Below are positions 46,985 through 59,030 of a stretch of DNA of 64,000 nt, in pieces; within the stretch, counting starts at the first letter, position 1, and each line of letters opens with the position of its first letter. The stretch comes from Iris pallida (Eukaryota; Streptophyta; Magnoliopsida; Asparagales; Iridaceae): contig JANAVB010006998.1 of the NCBI GenBank assembly GCA_029216955.1, positions 1,843,692-1,907,691 of the forward strand. Direction: 5' to 3'. Made by a program: the position numbers and the translations under genes. The notes under the pieces are model-generated. The model did not search any database and was not told where the DNA came from. It worked only from the letters and a program-made list of their open reading frames with translations.

Positions 46985-48300
46985 ATAGTAGAACGCTTAG
47001 CAGGAGGTGGCCCCAGCTGAGAAGACACCTCCCATCACCACTACTGCTGTCCAAAAGGAAGGTCTATCTCAAGCTTTAATAGCAGATAAACAAAAGCAGG
47101 GAGAGGCTCGTTTTGACAAGCCTCTAAGAAAAGAAGGTGCTTCGGGGTTGACCAAACCCCACAACTTTGACATATTGGTGCAGCTCGCCAGTACTCCGGC
47201 CCGACTACCACTATTTGAGCTTCTCCGACTATCCAAAGATACCCGGGATGCTCTATATGAAGCACTGAAGGATGCTGAGTCCTTCATCAGTCAGGTTCTG
47301 AAGCCGAAAGAAGATCGAACTGCATGTCCTCACTGATATAGTGTAGGGAATGTTATCTCCAATATTACATTTATGCAACAAGACATGCTGCTCAAGAACA
47401 ACCGATGTAACAGATCGTTGTATTATACGGGATATGTTGATGCCATCAAGGTGGATCGGATTCAAATCGATCTTGGGTCTTACCTCAACATTATCCCTCG
47501 AACTCTGCTCTAAACACTAGGGATCCCGATGCATCGACTGACTGCATCTAATACCACAATCAGCGGCCTCAATATTGGCAAAAACGAGCCTTTGGCTAGG
47601 ATCCAACTGAAATGCCATATCGGCGATCTCCATACAGAAGTGACTTGCCTACATTATTGACACTGATATTAATTACAACATCTTGCTGGGACGTCTGTAG
47701 ATACATGAGTACATGGTGGTGCCATCTACCCACTACCAGTACATGAAGTATGAGTCTACCAACGACATTGTTAAGACGGAGTTCACTGAAGTTGATCCCT
47801 TCAAAAGGATCGAGACATTCTTCACTGACTCCAATCTATACAAGTCAGTTCACTTGGATAATGAAGCCAATGGCGTCGAAGATGAAGCAGAGGCCTTAAT
47901 AGAGGCCGAAGCCAAAGCTGAGATGGCGACGGAAGCACCTCTGAAGGTGCAACTCAAGGAAAAACCTCCCTAAGTGTCGGATCCTCTCGTGGCCAAGCTG
48001 TACGAGAAGGGTCCGGCCTCTCTGGTCATCAAACTCCCAGGTCGATCTCAAGAACAAATTCAGCTCAGACTCTCGAGAAGGTCTTCGAAAACCCCTCATG
48101 CCCAAACGGTGGCTCCATTGGTGGCAAAAATACGGCGAAAGGCTCATGCGCCTCCTTCCAAGGCTGTCCCGGTCTTAACAGGCAAAGAGTTGGGAGACTA
48201 TATAGATGCACCTTCACTGGATGATGTAATTACCGGGGATAAGATCTCGTATTTTATCAATAAAAGGCTGTCTTCGAACTACTCTAATCTTCCACACTAG
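46985..48300 (+). pseudogene. Tat element gag-pol linker and aspartic protease (broken)
   Basis: A gag-type tail (47150-47330: NFDILVQLASTPARLPLFEL, LSKDTRDALYEAL) precedes a protease-like domain at ~47435-47720: VDRIQIDLGSYLNIIPRTLL, GIPMHRLTASNTTISGL, CHIGDLHTEVTCL and YPLPVHEV-like remnants. The catalytic Asp is there but the next residues are DLG instead of the usual D-S/T-G, so activity is doubtful even without the stops. Downstream, 47713-48297 keeps acidic, Ala/Glu-rich linker sequence with KTEFTEVDPFKRIETFF. Several frames are used. Confidence 0.75.
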
Positions 48301-50437
48301 AATGTTATGTATACTTTAGATAATGCCTTATCGTCGTTACAAACATAAATATTGACTGTCAATCATGTAAACCGAGTTGTCCTATACCAAGGGGTCTGCT
48401 ATATAGTCCCACCAAGGAACAGGGACAAAAAACCCATCATCTTAAGCAAGGTTGAACATCACCAAGACCTCTCTCTTGTTGCACCAAAGTCGGATACTGT
48501 TAGATTACAAATATACCTATACACTAATCAAGCGAAGCATCTCATCCAAAAGATAGGATATGACTTGAAAAGCGACAAAGGCTTGAGCTACAGAAAAGGC
48601 CAAAGTCTTCCCTTACGACTTCCAATCCAAAAAGGGAAGCCTCAAGACTACTAGCATCGCATTCGATGGGGGATAGGCTATGTCACGCCTTTGACAACCT
48701 CGGAGAGGTCAAAAACTGAATAGGTCATACACTCTCATTCATCTAATGCTTCAACTTGGAACTCCGACACCAGCATAGGTCCTATCTTCAGAAAAGTGTT
48801 GTCAGTCATCATGACATCTGTACATCCGCCAGAAGAATATGACGATCAAACATTGGAGTTCTTCGAGGAAGACCCCTAGGCTCAACGCCTAAGAGCTCAA
48901 TGGGAATCTCGCTTCGAACAAAGAGAGCTTTCTACCGAAGTTTAAGTTGAGCAAATCAATTTAGGGGACGAATCCTCACCCAAACCCATCTTCATCATAA
49001 AAAGCCTGACAAAAGAAGATCGTGAATCCTTGGTTCAACTTATCAGGGAATACATTGACGTCTTCGCTTAGAGCAATGAAGACATGTCAGGTTTGGACAC
49101 GTAAGTCGCAATACAGCTTAACATCTAACCTAATACTAAGCCTGTTAAGCAGCAATAGCGATGCTTCTGTCCTAATATCATGGATGCCATTGAGAAAGAA
49201 GTGGTAAACTCATAGATAGTGGGTTTATTCGTGGGGAGCAATATCCAGACTGGGTGGCCAACATCATTTCCGTTACTAAAAAGAACGGAAAGATCCGAGT
49301 CTACATTGACTCTAGAGACCTCAACTCCGCTTGCCTGAAAGATGAGTTTTTCCTTCCAATCACCGACCAAATGATCGATAACACATGTGGCTTTGAATGC
49401 ATGCCCTTCTTGGATGGATATTTGGAATTCAACCAGATCATGATGTTCCCGGACGATGAGAAGTACACGTCATTCAAAACTCCAAAGGGGGTTTACTGCT
49501 ACACAGTGATGCTCTTTGACTTGAAGAATGTATGTGCAACACACAAGCGAGCTATGAGCACCATCTTCCGCAAGCATCTTCGTAAGATAGTCAAAAATTA
49601 TGTTGATGACATTGCTGTCAAAAGCCGCCTGCGAAGTGATCACTTGTAAGATCTTAGGACAGTTTTCGATCTCATGCAGCCACATCAGCTCAAAATGAAC
49701 ACAGCTAAATCCTCGGGGTTTCCAGCAACAAATTCTTGGGTTTCATCATCACTACAAAGGGTATCCACGTTGACCCTGAGAAGACCAAGGCTAACCTTGA
49801 CATGAGCCCTCTGAAGAACCTGAGAGAACTTCAAGGCCTACAAGAACGTCTCGTCTACATCCAAAGGTTTATAGCAAAACTTTTCGGGCGATGCCAGGCC
49901 TTCACCAAGTTTATGAAGAAGGGAGTCTCTTAGTCTAGATAGAGAAATTTCATAAGGCATTTGACAATATTAAGGCTTATCTCACAAATCCCCTTGTTCT
50001 GGTAGAACCAGTTGTGGAAAAAATCCTTCATGCTCTATGCCCGCACAATGGACCATTCTCTGGCGCCTTGCTAGCTCAGAACAATGAAGTAGGCTATGAG
50101 CAAGCCATCTACTGCCTAAGTAGAATAATGATCAGAGTCGAACACCGATATAACCCCGAGAAGGGATGTCTAGCTTTGGTATTTGTTATACAAAAGATTC
50201 GTCACTACATAACAGGTCAGACCATCGATGTCATCTTCTAGGTCAACCCACTCAGGGTCCTCAAGACGAAGCCAGGAGCATTGAACTCTCGATTAGCTAC
50301 ATGGGCAATATTGTTGTCACCATATAATATGGTATTTGTCCCATAAAAAGCTGTCAAGGGCCAAGAGCTGGCCGACTTCTTAGCCGCACATCCGATCACG
50401 GAATCATCCAAACTCAATGAGGATATTCCATAAAGTG
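48301..50437 (+). pseudogene. Tat pol unit 1: reverse transcriptase and RNase H (broken)
   Basis: The pre-RT region (48350-49020) has HLIQKIGYDLKS and FIIKSLTKED. RT runs 49050-49950: RVYIDSRDLNSACLKDEF, MIDNTCGFECMPFLDG, CYTVMLFDLKN and the catalytic YVDD at about 49600-49612, which is intact. RNase H runs 50010-50350: SGALLAQNNEVGYEQ, EHRYNPEKGCLALVF and GQELADFLAAHP. Numerous stops and frameshifts. This unit is homologous to 50995-52706 but differs at roughly a quarter to a third of positions in the stretches I compared. Confidence 0.85.
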
Positions 50438-50932
50438 ATAGAATCTTACGTTGCCGAAGGAAACTCCGTTTGGCAAATCTTCTTTAATGATGCTTCAAGA
50501 ACAGGCTCCAAGGGCCAGATCATCGCAGGAGTGGAGGTAATTTGGTCTCTCCAGACAACCTAGTCATCCAGCATGCCTATTCTCTCACAGAGCCGTGATC
50601 CGACAACGTAGCAGAATACAATGCCCTTATTATGGGACTCCAGTTGGCAAGACAACTAGGTTGAACAACTCGAGTCCTACGGTAATTCAAAACTTATTGT
50701 CAACCAGGTTCGAGGATAATACGAGGTCTGTCATGAGGACCTGATCCCCTATCATAAAGCGGTCTTGGACATCATATCAACCTTCATCGAGTTTTTCATA
50801 AACATGTACCTCGGCTACAAAATCTGAGGCTGATGCTCTGGCTAGCCTTACTGCCTCCTTGGTGGAACCTTTCGGGGCTCAATACTTCGTTACGATGACT
50901 GACCGGGAATTGGTATGTCCCAAAAATAATTA
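50438..50932 (+). pseudogene. Tat second RNase H domain, unit 1 (truncated)
   Basis: Reads VWQIFFNDASRTGSKGQIIA (50470-50530), then AEYNALIMGLQLARQLG (50610-50660) and RELVCPKNN near the end, in shifting frames. This is the extra RNase H of Tat-type elements, homologous to 58537-59025. Homology stops at PKNN (~50932), where the sequence jumps back to the region upstream of RT in unit 2, so unit 1 lacks an integrase. Confidence 0.8.
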
Positions 50933-52706
50933 GTGCATGTATCTGAACCATGCTATGCCAGCAGATGCTAGAAGGTGGCCGAAGCTCTTTCTGATGCATT
51001 CATATTCCTCCGACTCCTCAACCTGGGACTCTGATACCAGTATCGGCCAAGCCTTCAAAAAGATACTGTTCCTCAATATGGTCTCTACAGATCCCCTAGT
51101 CGAGGATGAAGACCAAATACTCAAATTCTTCGAGGATGAACCCTGGGCTCAATGCTTAGGATTCTAATGGGAATGATGCTTCGAACAGTGCGAACCTCCT
51201 ACTAAAGATGAGGTCATTTAAGTTGAGCTGGGAGATGAGGCTTCCCCTAAACCCATCTTTATCAACAAAAGCTTGACTGAAGAAGACAGGATCTCTGATA
51301 GAGCTTATCTAAGAGTACATCGATGTCTTTGCTTGGAGCTATAAAGATATGCCAGGTTTAGACCCACAAGTTACCATGCACTGTCTCAATATCTTACCCT
51401 ATGCTAAGCCTGTCAAACATCAACAACATCTTTTTTGCCTCCAATATAATGGATGCTATCGAGAAAGAAGTCGACAAACTCATAGAGACTGGCTTCATTC
51501 GCGAGGAGCAACATTCGGATTGGGTAGCGAATATTGTCCCAGTCACCAAGAAAACAGGAAGATTTTGGTCTGTATAGACGTCAGGGATCTCAACTCGGCT
51601 TGTCCAAAAGACGAGTTCCCCTCCCGATCACCAACGTGATGATTGACAACACTTGTGGCTTCGAACGTCTATCCTTCATGGATGGTTTCTCGGGATACAA
51701 CCAGATTAACATATTCCTTTAAGACAAAAAGCATACTTTATTACGGACTCCAAAAAGGATATACTGTTACACGGTAATGCCCTTTGAGTTGAAGAATGTG
51801 GGAGTAACATACCAGCGAACAATGAGCACTATATTCCATAAACTTCTCCGAAAAATGGTAGAATGTTATGTTGTTGACATTGTCATTGAAAGCAAGAAGA
51901 AATCTAGCTATTTGGATGACTTGAGGATAGTGTTCGACTTGATGCGGACACATCGACTAAAGACGAACCCAACCAAGTCTTTCTTGGGAGTCTCTAGTGG
52001 CAAATTCTTGGGCTTTATCGTCACAACCAAGGGTATTCATATTGACCTTGAGAAGGCTAACGCGATCTTGGATATGGCTCCCCGAATAATCTCCGGCCTA
52101 TAAGAATGCTTGGCATATGTCAGAAGATTTATAGCAAATCTCTCTGGTCGATGTCAACCCTTCACCAAACTGATAAAGAAAGGGGTTTCCTATGTCTGGA
52201 CCAAAGATGCCAGAGCGCATTCCACAACATCAAAAAGTACTTTAGTAGTCCTCCAGTACTGGTAGCACCGATCGTGGGGAGGCCCTTTATGCTATACATC
52301 CGAGCCATAGACCATTCCCTCGGTGCTTTGCTAGCACAAACAAGCAGCAAAGACCACGAACAGGTAAACTATTATCTTAGCAGGACCATGATTGGTACCG
52401 AACATCGGTATAATCCTGTGGAGAAGGAGTGTCTCACTCCATTCTTCACCATTCAAAATATGCCACATTATGTGGCCGGACAAACAATCCACGTCATCTC
52501 CTATGTCGACCCCCTCAAAGTCCTCATGACTAAGCTTAAACTCGTGATTAGCCACATGGGCGATACTTTTGACTCCATATGACATAGTGTTCATCCCACA
52601 AAAGGTTGTCAAAGGCCAAATATTGGCTGACTTCTTGGCAGAATATCCTGTGCCAGAGACGTCAAAGCTCTACGACGATATTCTCGATGAAGACCTGGAG
52701 TCCAAT
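50933..52706 (+). pseudogene. Tat pol unit 2: reverse transcriptase and RNase H (broken)
   Basis: Begins with pre-RT sequence (SSDSSTWDSDTSIGQAFKK, LKFFEDEPWAQCL) matching 48730-48890 of unit 1. RT: VRDLNSACPKDEF, MIDNTCGFERLSFMDGFSGY and CYTVMPFELKNVGVTYQR. The catalytic box reads YVVD at ~51866-51877 instead of YVDD, losing one metal-binding Asp. RNase H: LGALLAQTSSKDHEQ, TEHRYNPVEKECL, KGQILADFLAEYP. The frame ends at EDLESN (52706), where element E is inserted, and resumes in frame at 58537. Confidence 0.85.
52702..52706. other. Target-site duplication CCAAT, left copy (element E)
   Basis: CCAAT precedes TGTAGCATTT at 52707 and recurs at 58532-58536; the Tat frame is restored when E is removed. 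Confidence 0.93.
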
Positions 52707-55331
52707 TGTAGCATTTGGGTTCCTAGAATTTATCTTCTATTTTGGGAAATTTTTTATTATTTTATTTTTAGTTAGAATCAATTATTAACTAAGATATTGA
52801 ATTGGGATCGTAAGATTTTTGCCTAAGCCTATAGGTTAGGTATAAGGAAATTAGGTCGTATATGGTCTATGGGGCCCCTATATAGTCCCTAGTATATTAT
52901 TTCAACATTTTAGAATTTTCAGGATTTTATAAAGATTTTTAGATAATTTATATATAATTTTATTATTTTCCTAAGCTTCTATGATTTACTGTGAGAGCAC
53001 CCAAGAGTAGTTATGAGGCCAAAGAATTTGTTTAGCCTCTAGAACCCATAAAATATTTTTTAGATTTTTCTAGGAATTTTTAGAAATTTTTTGGGATTTA
53101 TTTGAAATTTTTAGAATTTTTTATGATTTTTATTTAATTTTCTGTAATTAAAATATATTTTCTATATATCTATTACCCAGTCAGCCGCTGGGGGCCCACC
53201 CCTCAGCCGCTGAAGTGGGGAGGGGCAGGCCCACGTGGCATTATGAGGGGCGGGTGAGGCTCGGTCTCCGAGTCGCAGCTGGATTCCCAGCCCGAGCCGG
53301 CTTGGAGTTACTCCCAAGCCGAGCCAAGCTCAGCTTGCTCTGGACCATTGGATCAGAGCGGTGGGTGCACGGGATCGTGCCACGTGTCCCCCAGCTGGCT
53401 GAACTGCTCCCACCGACTCTCTCTCTCCCAATATATATTATTATATATTAGGTTTTCCGAAAACCCTAGATTTAATTCAGCAGCTTTTTGTGGGAAAGTT
53501 CGGTAGAGTTCTTCGACTTCGCGGAGGGTTTGTCGTTGATCTAGACGTCCGTTTTGTGCGCCATTTTTTTAGAAGCGTATTGAGGTTAGGTTTCTGAATA
53601 TATAATTTATTTTCTGGTATTTTGATCTTGGATTTCTGAATAATTATTTGAGTGCCGGTTGTCCAAAAATCAACACGTCGTACAGTTTTTGAGATTTCGA
53701 GCGATTCCGAACTCCGTTTCACGATCCGTTTGAAGTTTCGGAAAGCTGACACCAAGTTCTACGATATATAATTTTTCCAAAAATTTAGAGTTTCATCTAG
53801 TATTTTATTTTGTTCATAGAAGTCAGATTTGGTCAACGATTCATCGATTTGGTCATGGTTAGCCATAACGGCGATAACTTTTGACCAAATTGTGATTTTG
53901 CGACACGGTCTATTCCAGTACACTCATGGCACTGAAATCTACCATGTTGCACACTCAAACTTTTGAATTCATAATATTTGACTAGTTAGTCAACAGTATG
54001 TCTCGGTTTGCGTGTCACGAGTCCCGAATTTGGAACCGTGAATTTCCTTGGCCAAATATTTTCATTTAGATTGTTATTTCAGAATTATATATGATAAAAT
54101 AGATTTTTAGATGATTTATTCTAGAATTAGAATATGATTAACAATGTTTAACCTATTAGCCACTTTCTAGGATTTTTAGAGTGGGAATCGTTCTTCTAAC
54201 TTGTGGTTTTTATGTGACGGGGTAGATCGGACTACGACGTCTTGACTTGTGACTTTATCATCTACCGGAGCAGGCAAGTTTTACGATGACCTATGTTTCC
54301 TTTATTTTATACTGCATGTTTCATGTTGTCTTTTCACTATTACTCTCTTATGGTTCATGATTGGCATTGTTCATGACTACTATTGTACACGAGAGTTAGA
54401 ATCGGTTGGATATACATACATGTTCATGCCTTACTCATGGTTTCCTATTGTTTACAGTTTATTGTATTGCTAATGTTTATCGTAGTGGACATGTATTGTG
54501 AGTGAGTCGGGCGGAGGAATACAATAAGTAAGCATGTGGTCAACGAATTGAATACAGACCCCCTATACATTGATTGCTTAATATCAGTCATGCACCACAC
54601 GTATGACTGATGGATATCCCAAGCCGTCTACATGCTAAAAGTTGGTATTCTAAAGCACACAGTACACGTGACTTAATTATTGTTTCTCTATTGTTCTTCT
54701 TTCGTCAAGTCTACTTTCTTATTGTCATCATGTCTTAGTGGTATGTCAACGTCTACCTTCATATTGTTATCATGTCCCAAAGGTACTTTCTTATCATACA
54801 ATGCCATGCCTATAATTATCTTCAGTTAAATTCCTTTTATCTTTCCTTCATGCTTGTATACTATATTGTGTAATGTAGTGTTATGGTGATCTTGCTCCAA
54901 TCCTGACTGGATAACTAGTTTTTCAGCTTTAGACGACGAGATTTGCCCCGAGGTCTATGGTGAGTATGTTGGCGACCCTGACATCACTGGCGTACCCAAT
55001 TGCAGCACTGATGTGAATTAGCATATTTCCTTCCTTATGGATTCGCATTAGTTAGTAGTCATAGTTATGGAGTTTAATTGTCTATTTTATTTTCTGCTAT
55101 TCGAGTTTGTTCCCGAGACTTTCTGAGTTGTAGTGGATTATTTCATATTTATAATATTTAGACTATTAGATAATTTGGTGATTATTGCTGGCTTAGTTGT
55201 TGATGATATATATGCGTGTTGTGCTTGTTCTGGACCATTGTTATCATAGAAAACATACTACCGCCGATGCTGCGACGTAGGCTGGACTTGGCCACGAACT
55301 CGTATCCCAAAATTGGTAGCAGGTCATGACA
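52707..55331 (+). repeat. 5' LTR of element E (2625 bp)
   Basis: Starts TGTAGCATTTGGGTTCC and ends GGTCATGACA. It is AT-rich (TTTTTAG-type runs) except for a GC-rich promoter-like block at 53175-53420. Short frames within it are not conserved and not called. Confidence 0.95.
53185..53470 (+). promoter_or_regulatory. Promoter-like block in LTR of element E
   Basis: In order: GGGCCCAC (53192-53199, site II/TCP-type GGCCCA), a G-box in CCACGTGGCA (53231-53240), a second CACGTG (53381-53386), a CT-rich run CTCTCTCTCCC, two TATATATTA boxes (53432-53440, 53442-53450), and AAAACCCTAG (telo-box type) just after. This order is typical of plant core promoters. The other LTR has the same block (56385-56670) with the second CACGTG changed to CACATG. 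No transcription evidence is available here. Confidence 0.55.
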
Positions 55332-55906
55332 AGTTTTTATGGTGGCCTATATAGGTCCAATTTTGTAAAAGACTGCGAACTCGTGGTAGTACTTAAGTTA
55401 GTCTTGCTACCGCGAGCCTGCGAATAGAGTTAAAGTTAGGAGGTTATATCATCCACAGTAGGATTTTCGACCTTATGAGACTATTTTATCTTAGGATCTT
55501 ATTGTCTCTTAAATTGCATCTTGCTTGATTCCGTCCGTGATTTCTTCGATATGTTTGTATCTACCATTCTAACCATATCCTTTCTTTTTTTTAGTTTGCA
55601 ATGGTTAAAGACAAGACGCAGTGCGATCCGTAAGGAGAAAAGGGTAGCTAACCCATATGCTACTCCCGAACCCGAGGGATCGACAGCAGAGAGTACTGAG
55701 TTCGTAGGGCCTTCTTTAGTTTTACTTGCTATGCATGCTTAGTTAGTTCATAGTATGCTTATTATTGATTAGTTCCCTTATGTTCCTAGCCATTATCTCT
55801 CTGTGACTTAGCTTAAAAAATTATTGCTTGTAAGAGTTAGGTATTATACTATGCTATTTGTGATGTTTTGATTTTTGAAGACAAAAATCTTTTAAGGAGG
55901 ATAGTT
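55332..55906 (+). other. Interior of element E
   Basis: 575 bp with the shared leader motif at its start and polypurine-like tract at its end. Bases around 55378-55425 (GCGAACTCGTGGTAGTACTT..CGAGCCTGCG) also match the leader of the LARD-like element on the minus strand (~25725-25770). A CTAAC (55569-55573) and a T/C-rich run ending in TTTTTTTTAG (55594) resemble a 3' splice site. A short frame follows (ATG at 55601; overlapping frame 55521-55742, 73 codons, with KEKRVANPYATPEPEGS). That frame may be a stub of a gag N terminus, but it matches nothing I recognise. Confidence 0.7.
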
Positions 55907-58531
55907 TGTAGCATTTGGGTTCCTAGAATTATCTCCAATTTTGGGGAATTTTTTATTATTTTATTTTTAGTTAGAATCAATTATTAACTATATAAGATAT
56001 TGAATTAGGATCGTAAGATTTTTGCCTAAGCCTATAGGTTAGGTATAAGGAAATTAGGTAGTATATGGTCTCTGGGGCCCCTAGATAGTCCCTAGTATAC
56101 TATTTCACCATTTTAAAAATTTAGGATTTTATGAAGATTTTTAGATAATTTTATATATAATTTTATTATTTTTCTAAGCTTCTATGATTTACTGTGAGAG
56201 CACCCGAGAGTAGTAACGAGGCCAAAGAATTTATTTGGGCTCTGGAACCCTTAAAATATTTTTTAGATTTTTCTAGGAATTTTTTGGGATTTATTTGGAA
56301 TTTTTAGGATTTTTTCTGATTTTTATTTAATTTTCTGTAATTAAAAATCTATTTTCTATATATCTATTACCCAGTCAGCCGCGGGGGGCCCACCCGTTAG
56401 CCGCTGAAGCGGGGAGGGGCAGGGCCACGTGGCAGTATGAGGGGCGGGTGACGCTCGGTCTCCGAGCCGAAGTTGGATTCCCAACCCGAGCCGGCTTGGA
56501 GTTACTCCTAAGCCGAGCCAAGCTCAGCTTGCTATGGACCACTGGATCAGAGCGGTGGGTGCACGGGATCGTGCCACATGTCCCCCAGCCGGCTGAACTG
56601 CTCCCACCGACTCTCTCTCTCCCTAAATATATTATTATATATTAGGTTTTCCGACAACCCTACATTTAATTCAGCAGCTTTTTGTGGGAGGGTTGGGTTC
56701 GGTAGAGTTATTCGACTTCGCGGAGGGTTTGCCGTTGATCTAGACGTCCGTTTTGCGTGCCTTTTTTTTAGAAGTGTATTGAGGTTAGGTTTCTGAATAT
56801 ATAATTTATTTTCTGGTATTTTGATCTTGAATTTCTGAATAATTATTTGAGTGTCGGTTGTCCAAAAATCAACACGTCGCACGGTTTTCGAGATTTCGAG
56901 CGATACCGAACTCCGTTTCGCGATCCGTTTGAAGTTTTGGAAAGCTGACACCAAGCTCTACAACATATCTTTTTTTCCAAAAATTCAGAGTTTCATCTAG
57001 TATTTTATTTTGTTTATAGAAGTCAGATTTGGTCAACGGTTCATCGATTTGGTCATGGTTATCCATAATGGCGATAACTTTTGTCCAAATCGTGATTTTG
57101 TGGCACGGTCGATTCTAGTACACTCATGGCACTGAAACCGACCATGTTGCACACTCAAACTTTTGAATTCATAATGTTTGACTAGTTAGTCAACAGTATG
57201 TCTCGGTTTGCATGTCACGAGTCCCGAATTTGGAACCGTGAATTTCCTTGGCCAAATATTTGCGTTTAGATTGTTATTTCAGAAATAAATATGATAAAAT
57301 AGATTTTTAGATGATTTATTCTAGAATTAGAATATGACTAATTAGGTTTAACCAATTAGCCACTTTTTAAGATTTTTAGAGTGGGATTCATTTTTCTAAC
57401 TTGTGGTTTTTATGTGACGGGGTAGATCGGACTACGACGTCTTGACTTGTGACATTATCATCTATCGGAGTAGGCAAGTTTTACTATGACCTATGTTTCC
57501 TTTATTTTATACTGCACATTTTATGTCATCTTTTCACTATTACTCCCTTAAGGTTCATGATTGTCATTGTTCATGATTACTATTGTGCACGAGAGTTAGA
57601 ATCGGTTGGATATACATACATGTTCATGCCTTACTCATGGTTTCATATTGTTTATAGTTTATTGTATTGCTAATGTTTATCGTACTGGACATGTATTATA
57701 AGTGAGTCGGGCGGTAGAATGCAACAAGTAAGCATGTGGTCAACGAATTGAATACAGACCCCCTATACATTGATTTCATAATATCAGTCATGCACCACAC
57801 GTATGACTGACGGATATCCCAAGCCGTCTACATGATGATAGTTGATATTCTAAAACACACAGTACACGTGACTTCATTATTGTAGCTCTATTGTTCTTCT
57901 CTCGTCAAGTCTACCTTCTTATTGTCATCATGTCTTAGTGGTATGTCAACGTCTATCTTCATATTGTTATCATGTCTCAAAGGTACTTTTTTATCATACA
58001 ATGCCATGCCTATACTTATCTTCAGTTAAATTCCTTTTATCGTTCCTTCATGCTTGTATACTATATTGTGTAATGTAGTGTTATGGTGATCTTGCTCCAA
58101 TCCTAACTGGATAACTAGTTTTTCAGCTTTAGACGACGAGATTTGCCCCGAGGTCTACGGTGAGTATGTTGGCGACCCTGACATCACTGGCGTACCCGAT
58201 TCCAGCACTGATGCGAATTATCATATTTTCTTCCTTATGGATTCGCATTAGTTAGTAGTCATAGTTATGGAATTTAATTGTCTATTTTATTTTCGGCTAT
58301 CCGGGTTTGTTCCCGAGACTTTCTGAGTTGTAGTGGATTATTTCATATTTATAATATTAAGACTATTGGATAATTTGGTAATTATTACTGGCTTAGATGT
58401 GGATGATATATATGCACGTTGTGCTTGTTGTGGACCATTGTTATCATAGACAGCGTACTACCGCCGATGCTGCGGCGTAGGCTGGACTTGGCCACGAACT
58501 CGTATCCCAAATTTGGGAGCGGGTCGTGACA
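55907..58531 (+). repeat. 3' LTR of element E (2625 bp)
   Basis: Starts TGTAGCATTTGGGTTCC directly after the purine-rich tract and ends GGGTCGTGACA, followed by CCAAT. Confidence 0.95.
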
Positions 58532-58536
58532 CCAAT
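58532..58536. other. Target-site duplication CCAAT, right copy (element E)
   Basis: Partner of 52702-52706. Confidence 0.93.
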
Positions 58537-59030
58537 GCTATCACAAATAATCCTGTTTGGCGCATGTTTTTTGATGACGCTTGAAGAATAAGACCAAAAG
58601 GCGAGATCATCGCAAGGGTCAGAGTCGTTCTTATTACTCCTGATAGCTTAGTCATCCACCGTGCATACTCCCTCATGGAGTCATGCACCAATAACATTGT
58701 TGAATATAACGCTCTCGTCATCGGACTCCAGCTCGCTAAACAGTCGGGAGTTGACTGCATTGAGGCCTATGGCGACTCAAAACTGACTATCAACCAGGTT
58801 CTAGGACCATACGTGGTCCAACATGAAGATCTGGTTCCTTACCACTAGGTAGCAATCGATATCATTTCTACCTCCATAGGGATCTTCATAGAACATGTAC
58901 TTCGATTACAAAACTTGGAGGCTAATGCACTAGCTAGTCTCGTCGCTTCTTTGGCAGCTTCTATTGGAACCCAATATACCGTTACGGTAATAGGTCGAGA
59001 GCTAGTTTTCCCCAAGAACAATCTACAAAT
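58537..59030 (+). pseudogene. Tat second RNase H domain, unit 2
   Basis: Continues the frame of 52706: NNPVWRMFFDDA, TGA at 58582, then KGEIIARVRVVLITPDSLVI, NNIVEYNALVIGLQLAKQ, EAYGDSKLTINQVLG and LQNLEANALASLVASLA. Acidic residues of the RNase H fold are visible (D in FFDDA, E in VEYNAL, D in YGDSKL). This extra domain distinguishes Tat-type pol from the chromoviruses elsewhere in the window. Stops at 58582 and 58846 break it. Confidence 0.85.

Larger units (their letters stand above)
52707..58531 (+). mobile_element. Element E: non-autonomous LTR element with long LTRs and 575-bp interior
   Basis: Two LTRs of exactly 2625 bp (52707-55331, 55907-58531) flank 575 bp, with CCAAT duplications outside. 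The interior has a leader motif (55340-55358, TGGTGGCCTATATAGGTCC) and a tract (55873-55906, TTTTGAAGACAAAAATC and TTTTAAGGAGGATAGTT) like those of the Tekay-type elements C and B, but no gag-pol. LTR proportion and tiny interior recall TRIM or LARD types but fit neither: the LTRs are far too long for a TRIM and the interior far too short for a LARD. In one ~155-base LTR sample I count eight substitutions. Confidence 0.93.
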
